Of a DNA stretch of 51,760 nucleotides, positions 11,820-19,886 are shown piece by piece. Every line of letters begins with the position of its first letter. The stretch's first letter is position 1. The notes under the pieces are model-generated. The model searched no databases. It was not told the origin of the DNA and was given only the letters and a program-made list of their open reading frames with translations. The stretch covers positions 1-51,760 of the forward strand of contig MEQB01000019.1 in the NCBI GenBank assembly GCA_001770015.1, written 5' to 3'. The translations under genes were made by a program, and so were the position numbers. Source of the DNA: Bdellovibrionales bacterium RIFOXYC1_FULL_37_79. Lineage in GTDB: Bacteria > Bdellovibrionota > Bacteriovoracia > Bacteriovoracales > Bacteriovoracaceae.

Positions 11820-12159
11820 GGTCTTTTAAAATTCCCTTAAAAATACTAATAGCACGGTACCACTCTCTTTGGCGTACATTTATTTTGACTCTTTTAAGTC
11901 TCTTAAAAGTAGACTCAAGCATAGGAACAGATTGATCTAATTTAGCGGTAATAGTATCAATTAACGCCATGGAATCAGCTCTTTTACGCTCCCTTACCAG
12001 TTGATAGGCATCTAATAATTCTTGGGCCATTTCGTTGTCAATCACGTCAGAATATACTGCTGTATGGTCAGCTTCCCCAATACCGTTCGCATAACATTGA
12101 TTAACACCCGTATTCAACAGGAATAAACAACCAACTGAAAAAATTAATGCTTTGATCAT
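11806..12159 (-). CDS. small secreted protein, function unknown
   Basis: A 117-residue protein with signal peptide MIKALIFSVGCLFLLNTGVNQCYA; the mature part is helical and basic at the C terminus. No family is recognised. GGGGGAAGG three bases before the ATG is a strong ribosome binding site, which supports a real, well-translated gene. It converges on and overlaps the racemase gene. Confidence 0.6.
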   Translation of the reverse strand: MIKALIFSVGCLFLLNTGVNQCYANGIGEADHTAVYSDVIDNEMAQELLDAYQLVRERKRADSMALIDTITAKLDQSVPMLESTFKRLKRVKINVRQREWYRAISIFKGILKDLSLL

Positions 12160-12239
12160 ACCTTCCCCCTTAGCTTAAGTCCCTTAAAACAATTCTCACA
12201 ATATAGTGAATAAAAAACCACCTGTAAATTATTTATCTC

Positions 12240-12299
12240 CTCCCCAAAAGCCACTCAAAATCAAGTGGTTAGATTAAACCACCGGGGAGAATTTTTTTC
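12240..12299 (+). terminator. terminator-like leader hairpins before the pseudouridine synthase gene
   Basis: CTCCCC (12240-12245) can pair with GGGGAG (12284-12289), which is followed by A then seven T. Inside, CCACT/AGTGG can form one hairpin, and GTGGTT can instead pair with AACCAC just before the GGGG run, or with another AACCAC near 12216. It lies 82 bases upstream of the start at 12381 on the same strand. It may be an attenuator or simply a terminator for read-through from the racemase gene. Confidence 0.4.
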
Positions 12300-12380
12300 A
12301 AATGACTTATAAAAATAGATCATTCTGAATTAAAAGTGTAAAAGTGCAAACAATTGTTAAATAATTACCCAGGTCTTAAA

Positions 12381-13046
12381 ATGCAACCAGAATGGATTAT
12401 CTACGAAGATGAAATACTAATTGCGATTAATAAGCCCAGCGGACTCTCAACCCAAGGTACAGAAAAATCAGCCACCAACAATCTCTATTACCAATTACAG
12501 GAATTTCTAGATAAAAGGGGGCACCAAAAAACATATCTGGCCTTACATCATAGATTGGATTCGGCAACCTCGGGAATTATTATTTTTTGTAAAAATAAAA
12601 ATTATAATAAATATATTTCTGAACTCTTTAAAAATCACCAAATCAAAAAAACCTATCTTGCCATCTCTGAGATACTTGACCAAAAAAATCTTTCCAACAC
12701 TTGGACTACGGACGCTCCACTTATCACCTACCCGTTCAAGCATTATAAAAAATCAAAAATTTCGAGCAAAGGAAAAACCAGTATTACGCATTTTAAACTT
12801 ATCAAAACCCTCAACCATTATGCACTCATTGAATGTCTGCCTCAAACAGGACGACTGCATCAAATCAGGGTCCACCTAAATAGCTGCCAGCTACCTATTG
12901 TCGGGGATTATCATTACAACAAAAATTTTTCCAAGACTGCGCTTATGCTCCATGCTCTAAAACTTGAGTTTAATCATCCCCTAAGTGGAAAAACCATGAC
13001 CTTAGAAGCAAAAACACCTGATTATTTTCTACTTTTTCCTGATTAA
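12381..13046 (+). CDS. RluA-family RNA pseudouridine synthase
   Basis: A 221-residue enzyme that isomerises uridine to pseudouridine in rRNA or tRNA. The catalytic motif HHRLDSATSGIIIF carries the Asp of HRLDxxTSG, and TGRLHQIRVHL is the conserved C-terminal motif III. INKPSGLSTQG near the N terminus is motif I. There is no S4 RNA-binding domain in front, so it belongs to the short RluA/TruC-like group; the target site cannot be told from sequence. A TTG start 27 bases upstream is in frame, but the ATG at 12381 with AGG before it is preferred. A terminator-like leader precedes it. Confidence 0.88.
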   Translation: MQPEWIIYEDEILIAINKPSGLSTQGTEKSATNNLYYQLQEFLDKRGHQKTYLALHHRLDSATSGIIIFCKNKNYNKYISELFKNHQIKKTYLAISEILDQKNLSNTWTTDAPLITYPFKHYKKSKISSKGKTSITHFKLIKTLNHYALIECLPQTGRLHQIRVHLNSCQLPIVGDYHYNKNFSKTALMLHALKLEFNHPLSGKTMTLEAKTPDYFLLFPD

Positions 13047-13175
13047 ATCATCAATTTTAGTAAATCATTAATCATGAATTCATAATAGACTGTAACCACA
13101 TTTGCCTGACATTTACTTTAATCTCATAAAGCATGAAAATAATATTAGGTTCAATCAAAGGGAATAGTTAAGTCC

Positions 13176-14792
13176 ATGCGTTTATCCAAACATACCAACA
13201 TCTTGTTTTTGTGCTTTCCCCTTTTGGTGAGCTTATTATTTGTTAATCGTTATCATCACCATCAAAATGGTGAAAACCAACAGCGTTTGAAAACATATGC
13301 CAACTTTATATCTCTTCACCTTTGGAATTTAAACCAGGAGGCCATCAGCAACTATCTGACCTTGCTGGAGGAAGCCGATATATTTCATGGGTTCGAAGTA
13401 TTGGATGAAAACAATGATGTTTTTTTATCCCTCCCCCCTAAACATCGCCCTGGACCTGCCTCAACTTTCCATCAAAGATTTATCAACGTTAAACATATGC
13501 ACCTCCAAAGTGATATCAACTTCAACAATCAAAAAATTGGTTTGATCAAAACAACCTATACTTGTAATTACCTGCGGGTTTTTATTTATACCCTTATCTT
13601 CACCTCAATCTTTACCGCATTGATCTTTTATTACCTCAAGGGCGTACACCTCTCTAAAAAACTGAAAGATCGGGAGGCAAAATATCGCACGATTGTTGAA
13701 AACATGCGAGATGTTATTGTTGTAACCAGCTGCAAGGGAAAACTTCTCCATATCTCGGCTTCTGCACAAAAACTAATGGGATATACGTCTGAAGATCTTT
13801 TTTTAAAAAAATCACTTTTAATTATTAACGATCAAAAAAAAATATTGAAACAATTCTTATCCCAGATCAAAACTCAAAACAACGGCATGCTCGATGAATA
13901 CCGGATTGAAACTAAAAGTGGGGAAATTAAATGGGTACTGCATACCTGGCAAAAAATTTTCAATTCCGGCAAGCTTTTCAAACATTTTGACCACAACCAG
14001 GATATCATTATCAACCTCATCCGTGATATCACGGATCTTAAAAATGCCCAAATCAAACAAGACAAATTAAAAGAGCAGATGATCGAAAATGCCAAGTTGG
14101 CATCCCTGGGAACCATCGCTGCAGGTATAGCCCACGAGCTCAATAACCCCCTGACCATCGTGTCTGGCTACTTCCAAATTCTCTCCAAGGCAAAAGAATT
14201 GAATATTTCCGCAGACAAAATTATAGCTTACCGCCAGGCCATCGAAGTTGCCTTGACCCGCATGCAGACGATTATCAGTCACATCAAGGTTTTTGGCAAG
14301 GACACCTCCAACGAACCGATGGCCTTATACTGTATCAATAAAGTCATTAACAACTCTCTTATTTTATTAAATAAACAGTTAGTCAATCATGACATCCAAG
14401 TCCACTTGCTTTTGGATGAAAAAATCCCTGAAACGTTAATTAACATAAACAAATTGGAAACCGCATTTCAAAATTTATTTATCAATTCAAAGGATGCCTT
14501 TGATGCACATCCTGGCATTAAAAACAAAACCATTACCATCACTAGCCAATCTAATGAAAAAGAAATTATTATCAGATACCAAGATAATGCCGGTGGCATT
14601 TCCTCTGTCAATATGGGGAAAATATTTGACCCCTTTTTTACGACCAAGGAGGTTGGCCAAGGTACAGGTCTTGGGCTTTCCATCACCCATGGAATTATAA
14701 AAGAACATAATGGCACCATCAAAGTGAGTAGCATTCTGGGTGAAGGCAGTGAATTCACCCTAACCTTGCCCATCATCACTCATAAACAATAG
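13176..14792 (+). CDS. membrane PAS sensor histidine kinase
   Basis: A 538-residue two-component kinase. TM1 lies at about residues 9-25, a periplasmic sensor of about 100 residues follows, and TM2 lies at about 131-153. No HAMP domain is evident. A PAS domain spans about 168-288 (YRTIVENMRDVIVVTSCKG to IRDITDLKNAQ). The HisKA phospho-acceptor is His320 in AAGIAHELNNP. The ATPase domain has the N-box (FQNLFINSKDAFD), G1 DNAGGIS, FDPFFTTKEVGQGTGLGLSI and a terminal GEGSEFTLTLP. No response regulator is adjacent. Eight bases downstream begins a periplasmic solute-binding protein gene, which may supply the ligand-sensing partner (inference). Confidence 0.9.
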   Translation: MRLSKHTNILFLCFPLLVSLLFVNRYHHHQNGENQQRLKTYANFISLHLWNLNQEAISNYLTLLEEADIFHGFEVLDENNDVFLSLPPKHRPGPASTFHQRFINVKHMHLQSDINFNNQKIGLIKTTYTCNYLRVFIYTLIFTSIFTALIFYYLKGVHLSKKLKDREAKYRTIVENMRDVIVVTSCKGKLLHISASAQKLMGYTSEDLFLKKSLLIINDQKKILKQFLSQIKTQNNGMLDEYRIETKSGEIKWVLHTWQKIFNSGKLFKHFDHNQDIIINLIRDITDLKNAQIKQDKLKEQMIENAKLASLGTIAAGIAHELNNPLTIVSGYFQILSKAKELNISADKIIAYRQAIEVALTRMQTIISHIKVFGKDTSNEPMALYCINKVINNSLILLNKQLVNHDIQVHLLLDEKIPETLININKLETAFQNLFINSKDAFDAHPGIKNKTITITSQSNEKEIIIRYQDNAGGISSVNMGKIFDPFFTTKEVGQGTGLGLSITHGIIKEHNGTIKVSSILGEGSEFTLTLPIITHKQ

Positions 14793-14800
14793 GATTCCAC

Positions 14801-15541
14801 ATGATTAAAATTAAATCATTTTTTATAATCATCTCGTTTCTAACCAGTCTTAATGCATTTTCAATGGTGCTGGCTTATGTTGATTTCCCCCCCTATTCGT
14901 GGCAGGAAAATGCCAGTGCCAAAGGTCTCCAGATTCAAATCGTCAATAGTATCTTTAAAAATGCCCGTCTTGAGCTTAAATTGATCCATCTCCCTTTTAA
15001 ACGGGCCTATCAGAATGTCAAAGAAGGAAAAATTGATGGTCTCTTTAATTTCTACCAAACTCCTGAACGCTTACAATGGTTTGATTACAGTCTGGGTTTT
15101 ATAAAAAATCCCCTAGTGATTTTCAAAAAAACCAACCGACAAATAGATATTAACAAGCTTGCCGGCTTAAAAGTGGGTGTTATGAGAGGATACACTTATG
15201 GAAGTGAGTTTGATCATGCTAGTAATTTCACCCGCTACGTTGTGGATTCTCATGAAAGTGCCTTTTTGTTACTTAAAAAAAACCGCATTGACGTCTACCC
15301 GTGTGATTATCGGGTGGGTAATTGGCATATAGAGAAATTATCATTACAAAACGAAATCAATTCAATCTCAAAGCCTTTAAAAATCATGGATGGCCATATC
15401 GGCTTTACCAAGGACGTCCATCAAAAAAATATTCAAAAAATCAATAATGCTATTAAAAGCATGATAAAATCTGGAGAAATCGATACCATCATCAAAACTC
15501 CTCTGGATCCCGAACCCATTAACCAAGCGGAAGAAAAATAA
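14801..15541 (+). CDS. periplasmic family-3 solute-binding protein
   Basis: A 246-residue exported protein with the type-2 periplasmic binding fold (SBP_bac_3). It has a signal peptide at residues 1-22, VLAYVDFPPYSWQENASAKGLQIQIV (the usual opening strand and ligand loop), FKRAYQNVKEGKIDGLFN, and LAGLKVGVMRGYTYGSEFD at the second lobe. Such proteins bind amino acids or similar polar ligands. No ABC permease or ATPase lies nearby. Its position 8 bases after a sensor kinase gene suggests a signalling role rather than transport. The 3' end overlaps the convergent phoR-like gene by 23 bases. Confidence 0.82.
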   Translation: MIKIKSFFIIISFLTSLNAFSMVLAYVDFPPYSWQENASAKGLQIQIVNSIFKNARLELKLIHLPFKRAYQNVKEGKIDGLFNFYQTPERLQWFDYSLGFIKNPLVIFKKTNRQIDINKLAGLKVGVMRGYTYGSEFDHASNFTRYVVDSHESAFLLLKKNRIDVYPCDYRVGNWHIEKLSLQNEINSISKPLKIMDGHIGFTKDVHQKNIQKINNAIKSMIKSGEIDTIIKTPLDPEPINQAEEK

Positions 15542-16598
15542 TAAACTCACATCCATGGCCAGCCTCACTCCTTACGTCCACTCTCCCCCTATGAATTTGA
15601 ACAATATGTTTTACAATGGAAAGCCCCAATCCGGATCCCCCGAGCTCTCTGGAACGTGCCTTATCAACCATATAAAACCGTTCAAATATCCTTTGATGAT
15701 GTTTTTTTAAAATTCCAGGGCCTTGGTCAGCCACTATCACACTTAATTCATTTGCCACTATTTTCACCCCAACATTTACAACGGATTCCTCCTTGGAAAA
15801 CTTAATGGCATTATCCAGCAAATTATAAACCGCTTGCTCCATCAGGCGAATATTCATTTGAATATCCATTTTTTCGATAATAGTGAGTGATATTGTAATT
15901 TTTTTCTGCTTGGCCTTTTCTTCACATTGCAAGATAGCTGCCTTCACCACTTCTTCAATATCCCCACCTATCATTTCCAAATCACCCGACTCTGACATAT
16001 TTTCAATCTTAGACAAAGACATCAAATCATCGATAATCCCCCGTAATCTTATCGTCTGATTATAGACCACTTGTAAAAAATTTTTTTGCATCTTCTCATT
16101 ACTGACTAAGCCATCTAAAATGGTTTCCATGTAACCTTGGATGGAGGTCAACGGTGTTCGCAGTTCATGTGAAATATTGGCGGCAAAAGTTCGTCGCATC
16201 CCTTCCAATTCTTTCACGCGTGTAATATCGTTAACCACCAGCAGAGCACCAATCATCTGATTTTCGTCGGTCACAAACTGGGAGGCCTTAATATTTAGAT
16301 ATTTTCGATCAATCAACCGGATATCCTGCTCGATCAGACCGCATTTTTCATTTAAAATAGTATCAATAATATTTTCAATTTCCGGAATCTGCAACACCAG
16401 GCTCACCGACCTATGATAATAATCCGTATGCGGGTCCAAATTAAAAATATTCATGAAAGTCAAATTCATTTCACATATATCGCCGGAGAGGTCCGTGATC
16501 AACACACCTTCTTTCATACTATACAACAAGGATTTTAAAATATTTTTTTGATTCAAAAGATCTGAGCGAACATTTTTTTTGTTCTTAAAAATAAACAT
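15519..16598 (-). CDS. phoR: PhoR-like sensor histidine kinase
   Basis: A 359-residue kinase in an operon with the PhoB-like regulator, 7 bases downstream of it. Order: short basic N terminus with no membrane helix, PAS at about 20-125 (KSLLYSMKEGVLITDLSG), HisKA with His144 in NISHELRTPLTSIQGYMETI, and an ATPase domain with NLLDNAIKFSKEE, ADQGPGIL, FERFYMVD and GSGLGLSIVKHIV. The sequence matches the PhoR/ResE cytoplasmic core closely. Absence of transmembrane helices is unusual for PhoR and implies sensing through another protein or a cytosolic signal. The frame is open upstream into the regulator gene, but ATG 16598 fits the operon spacing. Confidence 0.85.
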   Translation of the reverse strand: MFIFKNKKNVRSDLLNQKNILKSLLYSMKEGVLITDLSGDICEMNLTFMNIFNLDPHTDYYHRSVSLVLQIPEIENIIDTILNEKCGLIEQDIRLIDRKYLNIKASQFVTDENQMIGALLVVNDITRVKELEGMRRTFAANISHELRTPLTSIQGYMETILDGLVSNEKMQKNFLQVVYNQTIRLRGIIDDLMSLSKIENMSESGDLEMIGGDIEEVVKAAILQCEEKAKQKKITISLTIIEKMDIQMNIRLMEQAVYNLLDNAIKFSKEESVVNVGVKIVANELSVIVADQGPGILKKHHQRIFERFYMVDKARSRELGGSGLGLSIVKHIVQIHRGRVDVRSEAGHGCEFIIFLPLG

Positions 16599-16605
16599 AC
16601 ACCAA

Positions 16606-17298
16606 TTACCACATTTCCTTAAACCGATACCCCACCCCTCTGACCGTTTCAATGTATTCGGAACAAGTATCCAGTTTTTTTCTAAGGCCCACGATCTGCA
16701 CATCCACAGCCCGGTCCGTTATCGCATGGTTGGACCCTCTGATAAGGTTGACAATTTGATTTCTGGTAAACACTTTCCCAGGGTTTTTTGCCAAGAGATG
16801 CAGAATTTGAAATTCGGAATAGGTCATTTCAACTTCTTTCCGATTACAAAATACTTTCCGTTTGATATTATTAATTTGGAGATTTTCAATTGATAAAATC
16901 TCTGAGACCTTTTCTGCCTCCACCTTGTACTGATTAACTCTTCTTAAAACGCTATTAACTCTGGCGACCAGAATTTTGGTAGAAAATGGCTTAGTAATAT
17001 AATCCTCGGCACCCGCACTTAAACCCTTAACAATATCAGTCTCTTCTCCTTTAGCCGTCATCATAATTATGGGAATCAACTGGGTTAATTTGTTTTGTTT
17101 TAACAGTTCACATATGTCAATACCACTCATGCCAGGCAACATCAAATCGAGAAGAATGAGATCAGGCTTTTTATCCCTAGCAGTAGCCAAACCATTGTTC
17201 CCATCCAAGGAGCAGATCACATCATATCCCGCATCCATAAGATTAAACTGGACCAGATTGGCAATATCCCGGTCATCCTCGATAATCTGAATAAGCAT
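16606..17298 (-). CDS. phoB: PhoB-like OmpR-family response regulator
   Basis: A 230-residue regulator. The receiver domain (1-120) has the acidic pair Glu7/Asp8, phospho-acceptor Asp51 in LILLDLMLPGMSGID and Lys near 104 in DYITKPFS. The winged-helix DNA-binding domain (about 130-228) has EVEMTYSEFQILHLLAKNPGKVFTR, RAVDVQIVGLRKKL and ETVRGVGYRFKE at the end, all typical of PhoB. It forms an operon with the kinase and is divergent from a PiT phosphate transporter; the intergenic region carries two Pho-box-like repeats. Together this supports control of phosphate uptake and autoregulation. Confidence 0.88.
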   Translation of the reverse strand: MLIQIIEDDRDIANLVQFNLMDAGYDVICSLDGNNGLATARDKKPDLILLDLMLPGMSGIDICELLKQNKLTQLIPIIMMTAKGEETDIVKGLSAGAEDYITKPFSTKILVARVNSVLRRVNQYKVEAEKVSEILSIENLQINNIKRKVFCNRKEVEMTYSEFQILHLLAKNPGKVFTRNQIVNLIRGSNHAITDRAVDVQIVGLRKKLDTCSEYIETVRGVGYRFKEMW

Positions 17299-17369
17299 GT
17301 TTCCCTCCTGATCATTTGAAATTTATTCTATAACTTATAATTCACAAAATGAATAATCCTAAGCCTCCT

Positions 17370-17387
17370 CTAATCGCTTTCTAACAA
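17370..17387 (+). promoter_or_regulatory. Pho-box-like direct repeat, copy 1
   Basis: CTAATCG - CTTT - CTAACAA: two 7-base half sites with 11-base periodicity, the spacing of PhoB sites (CTGTCAT-N4-CTGTCAT in enterics). It lies between phoB and the phosphate transporter gene. Confidence 0.5.
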
Positions 17388-17430
17388 TCAGCACCCCTTT
17401 GATATTATTTGCCATGAAAAGGTTAAAAAT

Positions 17431-17448
17431 CTAATAAAATCCTAACAA
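17431..17448 (+). promoter_or_regulatory. Pho-box-like direct repeat, copy 2
   Basis: CTAATAA - AATC - CTAACAA: same architecture and near-identical half sites as the copy 61 bases upstream. A TATATA stretch follows about 22 bases later and could be the -10 region of the transporter promoter. Confidence 0.5.
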
Positions 17449-17529
17449 TGTCGGCTTGACTGGTCGCTTATATATAGTAGATCTTAAAAACAGGACTAAC
17501 TCAAACCTAATTCTTGCAGGTATTTAAAA

Positions 17530-19764
17530 ATGGAAACAAATATTTTTTTAATTGGAGTAATTGTTTTAATTTTATTTGCAATTTTTGACATTACCGTTGG
17601 AGTTACCAATGATGCGGTCAATTTTTTAAACTCTTCCATAGGTTCCAAGGCAGCTCCGTATAAGGTGATTTTAATTGTAGCAAGTCTGGGTCTTTTATTG
17701 GGAGTTACCTTCTCTGCAGGTATGATGGAAGTTGCCAGGAAGGGTATCTTCCACCCATCTTTTTTTACCATGCCGGAATTAATTATGATTTTTTTGTCAG
17801 TCATCATAACAGATGTCATTCTCCTTGATTTGTTCAATACGTTCGGTCTTCCAACCTCCACCACCGTCTCGGTGGTTTTTGAATTGCTAGGAGCAGCCGT
17901 AGCTATCTCTCTAATAAAAATTTTTAATAGCAACGAATCTATTATAGAGCTTGGAAAATATATTAACACCGCCAAAGCTATGGTGATCATTTTCGGTATT
18001 CTTATCTCTGTTATTGTGGCCTTTACGGCAGGAGCTATTGCTCAATTTTTAACAAGACTGGTATTTACGTTCGATTATCAAAAAAGAATGCGGCGCTACG
18101 GAGCCATCTGGGGTGGAATCTCCCTTTCCATGATCCTCTTTTTTATCCTGGAAGAGGGAGCGAGTGGAGCCTCGTTTATTTCCAGAGACACCATCAATTT
18201 TATCAAACATCACCCCGGCCAAATTATTGGCAGTAGCTTTTTATGTTTTACTCTTTTATTTCAAATTCTCATGATTTTTTTTAAAATTAACATACTAAAA
18301 CTAATTGTCCTGATCGGAACTTTCGCTTTGGCCATGGCTTTTGCTGCCAACGATTTAGTTAACTTTATAGGTGTACCTTTAGCTGGGTATCACGCATATA
18401 TCAATGCCATGGCTTCCACTTCCCCACTTGAAATTAAAATGGAAGCCCTGACCCAAAAAGTTTCTGTTAATACCCCTGTTCTACTCTTTGCAGGAATTGT
18501 TATGGTTTTAACATTATGGTTTTCCAAAAAAGCCCATACTGTAACTGAAACAGAAGTAAGTCTGGGCAACCAAGGGGAGGGAATTGAAAATTTTGAATCC
18601 TTTGGGTTTGCCAGACTCATTGTCAGACAAACTTATAATTTTTTTGAATTAATTAAAATTTTAATCCCTAAAAAAATTCGTCTGTTTATTTTTAATCGAA
18701 TTAACCCGGCTTCTGCCAAAACACTTCATAACAAAAGTGAAAATACTGCCTTCGACCTGGTACGTGCTTCAGTTAATCTGGTCATCTCCAGCGCCTTAAT
18801 TTCTTTTGCCACCTCTTTGAAACTTCCATTATCCACCACTTATGTTACATTCATGGTAGCGATGGGATCATCTTTTTCAGATCAGGCTTGGGGCAGAGAA
18901 AGCGCTGTTTATCGAATTTCTGGAGTGATAACCGTTATCGGTGGTTGGTTTTTAACCGCCCTAATTGCATTTAGCTGCTCGTTTATTTTTGCCAACATAA
19001 TTAATTATTCCAACATCGTCGGAGTGATTTTTTTGCTTTGCCTTACCGCTTTGGTCATTTGGAAATCCAATCATAAACATAACGATCGTCAACAAAAGAA
19101 AAATAGTTACACTGTTTTAAACCTAAAAAAAATTAAGGACGCTGGCAGTGCTAAAAATATAACCTTTGACCAGATAGGGTTATACCTGCGCGAAATCAAA
19201 AATAATATGGACACGTCTCTTGAATGCCTATTTTTACAAGATCTATCGGGACTCAAAAGACAAGTGCGATCCAAAAGAAAAATTCAAGAATGGTCAAACA
19301 TAATCACTGCCAATATTTTTAAAATAATGAGACTATCCAAGATTGATTCAGAAGGGATAAATCACCGCTACGCAATCACCACTCGATGCCTGCAAAAAAT
19401 TGCTGACGCTCACCGTGATATTTTACTTAGATCCCATACGCATATCAGCAACCATCATGCAGGGCTTTTGCCTTCACAGGTGCAAGAGTTACGAGAGGTA
19501 AAAAAAGTTTTTTGTGATATTTTAAACGAAGTGGAACTTAGTTTGACCCGTAAACAAAACATCAATTATCAGACCGTCATTCAATTTAACGAAAAACTTA
19601 ATTACCTGGCCGATGAATTGGACAAAACCCAGGTGAAACGGATACTCGATGAAAGTTCAAAAACCAGACTTAGTATTCTTTACTACTCAATTGTCGGGGA
19701 CATCATGACCATCTCCAGAGAAAATATCAAGCTCCTTAACATCTTTCATGATTCATTTGATTAA
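17530..19764 (+). CDS. pit: PiT-family inorganic phosphate transporter with C-terminal PhoU-like extension
   Basis: A 744-residue membrane protein. Two PiT repeats are visible: GVTNDAVNFLNSSIGSKAAP near residue 25 and AANDLVNFIGVPLAG near residue 265 (the paired G-N-D signatures that bind phosphate and the driving cation). FGLPTSTTVS and LKLPLSTTYVT are the conserved helix breaks. About ten or more membrane helices run to residue ~520. The last ~220 residues are soluble and helical, and look like the PhoU/DUF47-like tail found on some long PiT proteins. Divergent from phoBR with Pho-box-like repeats between, so probably phosphate-regulated. Low-affinity, proton- or sodium-coupled uptake is the family role. 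Confidence 0.88.
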   Translation: METNIFLIGVIVLILFAIFDITVGVTNDAVNFLNSSIGSKAAPYKVILIVASLGLLLGVTFSAGMMEVARKGIFHPSFFTMPELIMIFLSVIITDVILLDLFNTFGLPTSTTVSVVFELLGAAVAISLIKIFNSNESIIELGKYINTAKAMVIIFGILISVIVAFTAGAIAQFLTRLVFTFDYQKRMRRYGAIWGGISLSMILFFILEEGASGASFISRDTINFIKHHPGQIIGSSFLCFTLLFQILMIFFKINILKLIVLIGTFALAMAFAANDLVNFIGVPLAGYHAYINAMASTSPLEIKMEALTQKVSVNTPVLLFAGIVMVLTLWFSKKAHTVTETEVSLGNQGEGIENFESFGFARLIVRQTYNFFELIKILIPKKIRLFIFNRINPASAKTLHNKSENTAFDLVRASVNLVISSALISFATSLKLPLSTTYVTFMVAMGSSFSDQAWGRESAVYRISGVITVIGGWFLTALIAFSCSFIFANIINYSNIVGVIFLLCLTALVIWKSNHKHNDRQQKKNSYTVLNLKKIKDAGSAKNITFDQIGLYLREIKNNMDTSLECLFLQDLSGLKRQVRSKRKIQEWSNIITANIFKIMRLSKIDSEGINHRYAITTRCLQKIADAHRDILLRSHTHISNHHAGLLPSQVQELREVKKVFCDILNEVELSLTRKQNINYQTVIQFNEKLNYLADELDKTQVKRILDESSKTRLSILYYSIVGDIMTISRENIKLLNIFHDSFD

Positions 19765-19886
19765 AATAGGCAACTAATCAAGAAAGACATATCCATGCCC
19801 CTCTATGCTTTTATCCTCAAATAACTTATAATTTTATAAACGTTATTATTTAGAGATCGATGTCTTGTAACCCTGCTATGTAATAC

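Noticed and set aside
19820-19847. AATAAC/GTTATT inverted repeat upstream of the megasynthase as an operator
   Set aside because: Only six paired bases with an AT-only centre; too weak to separate from background.
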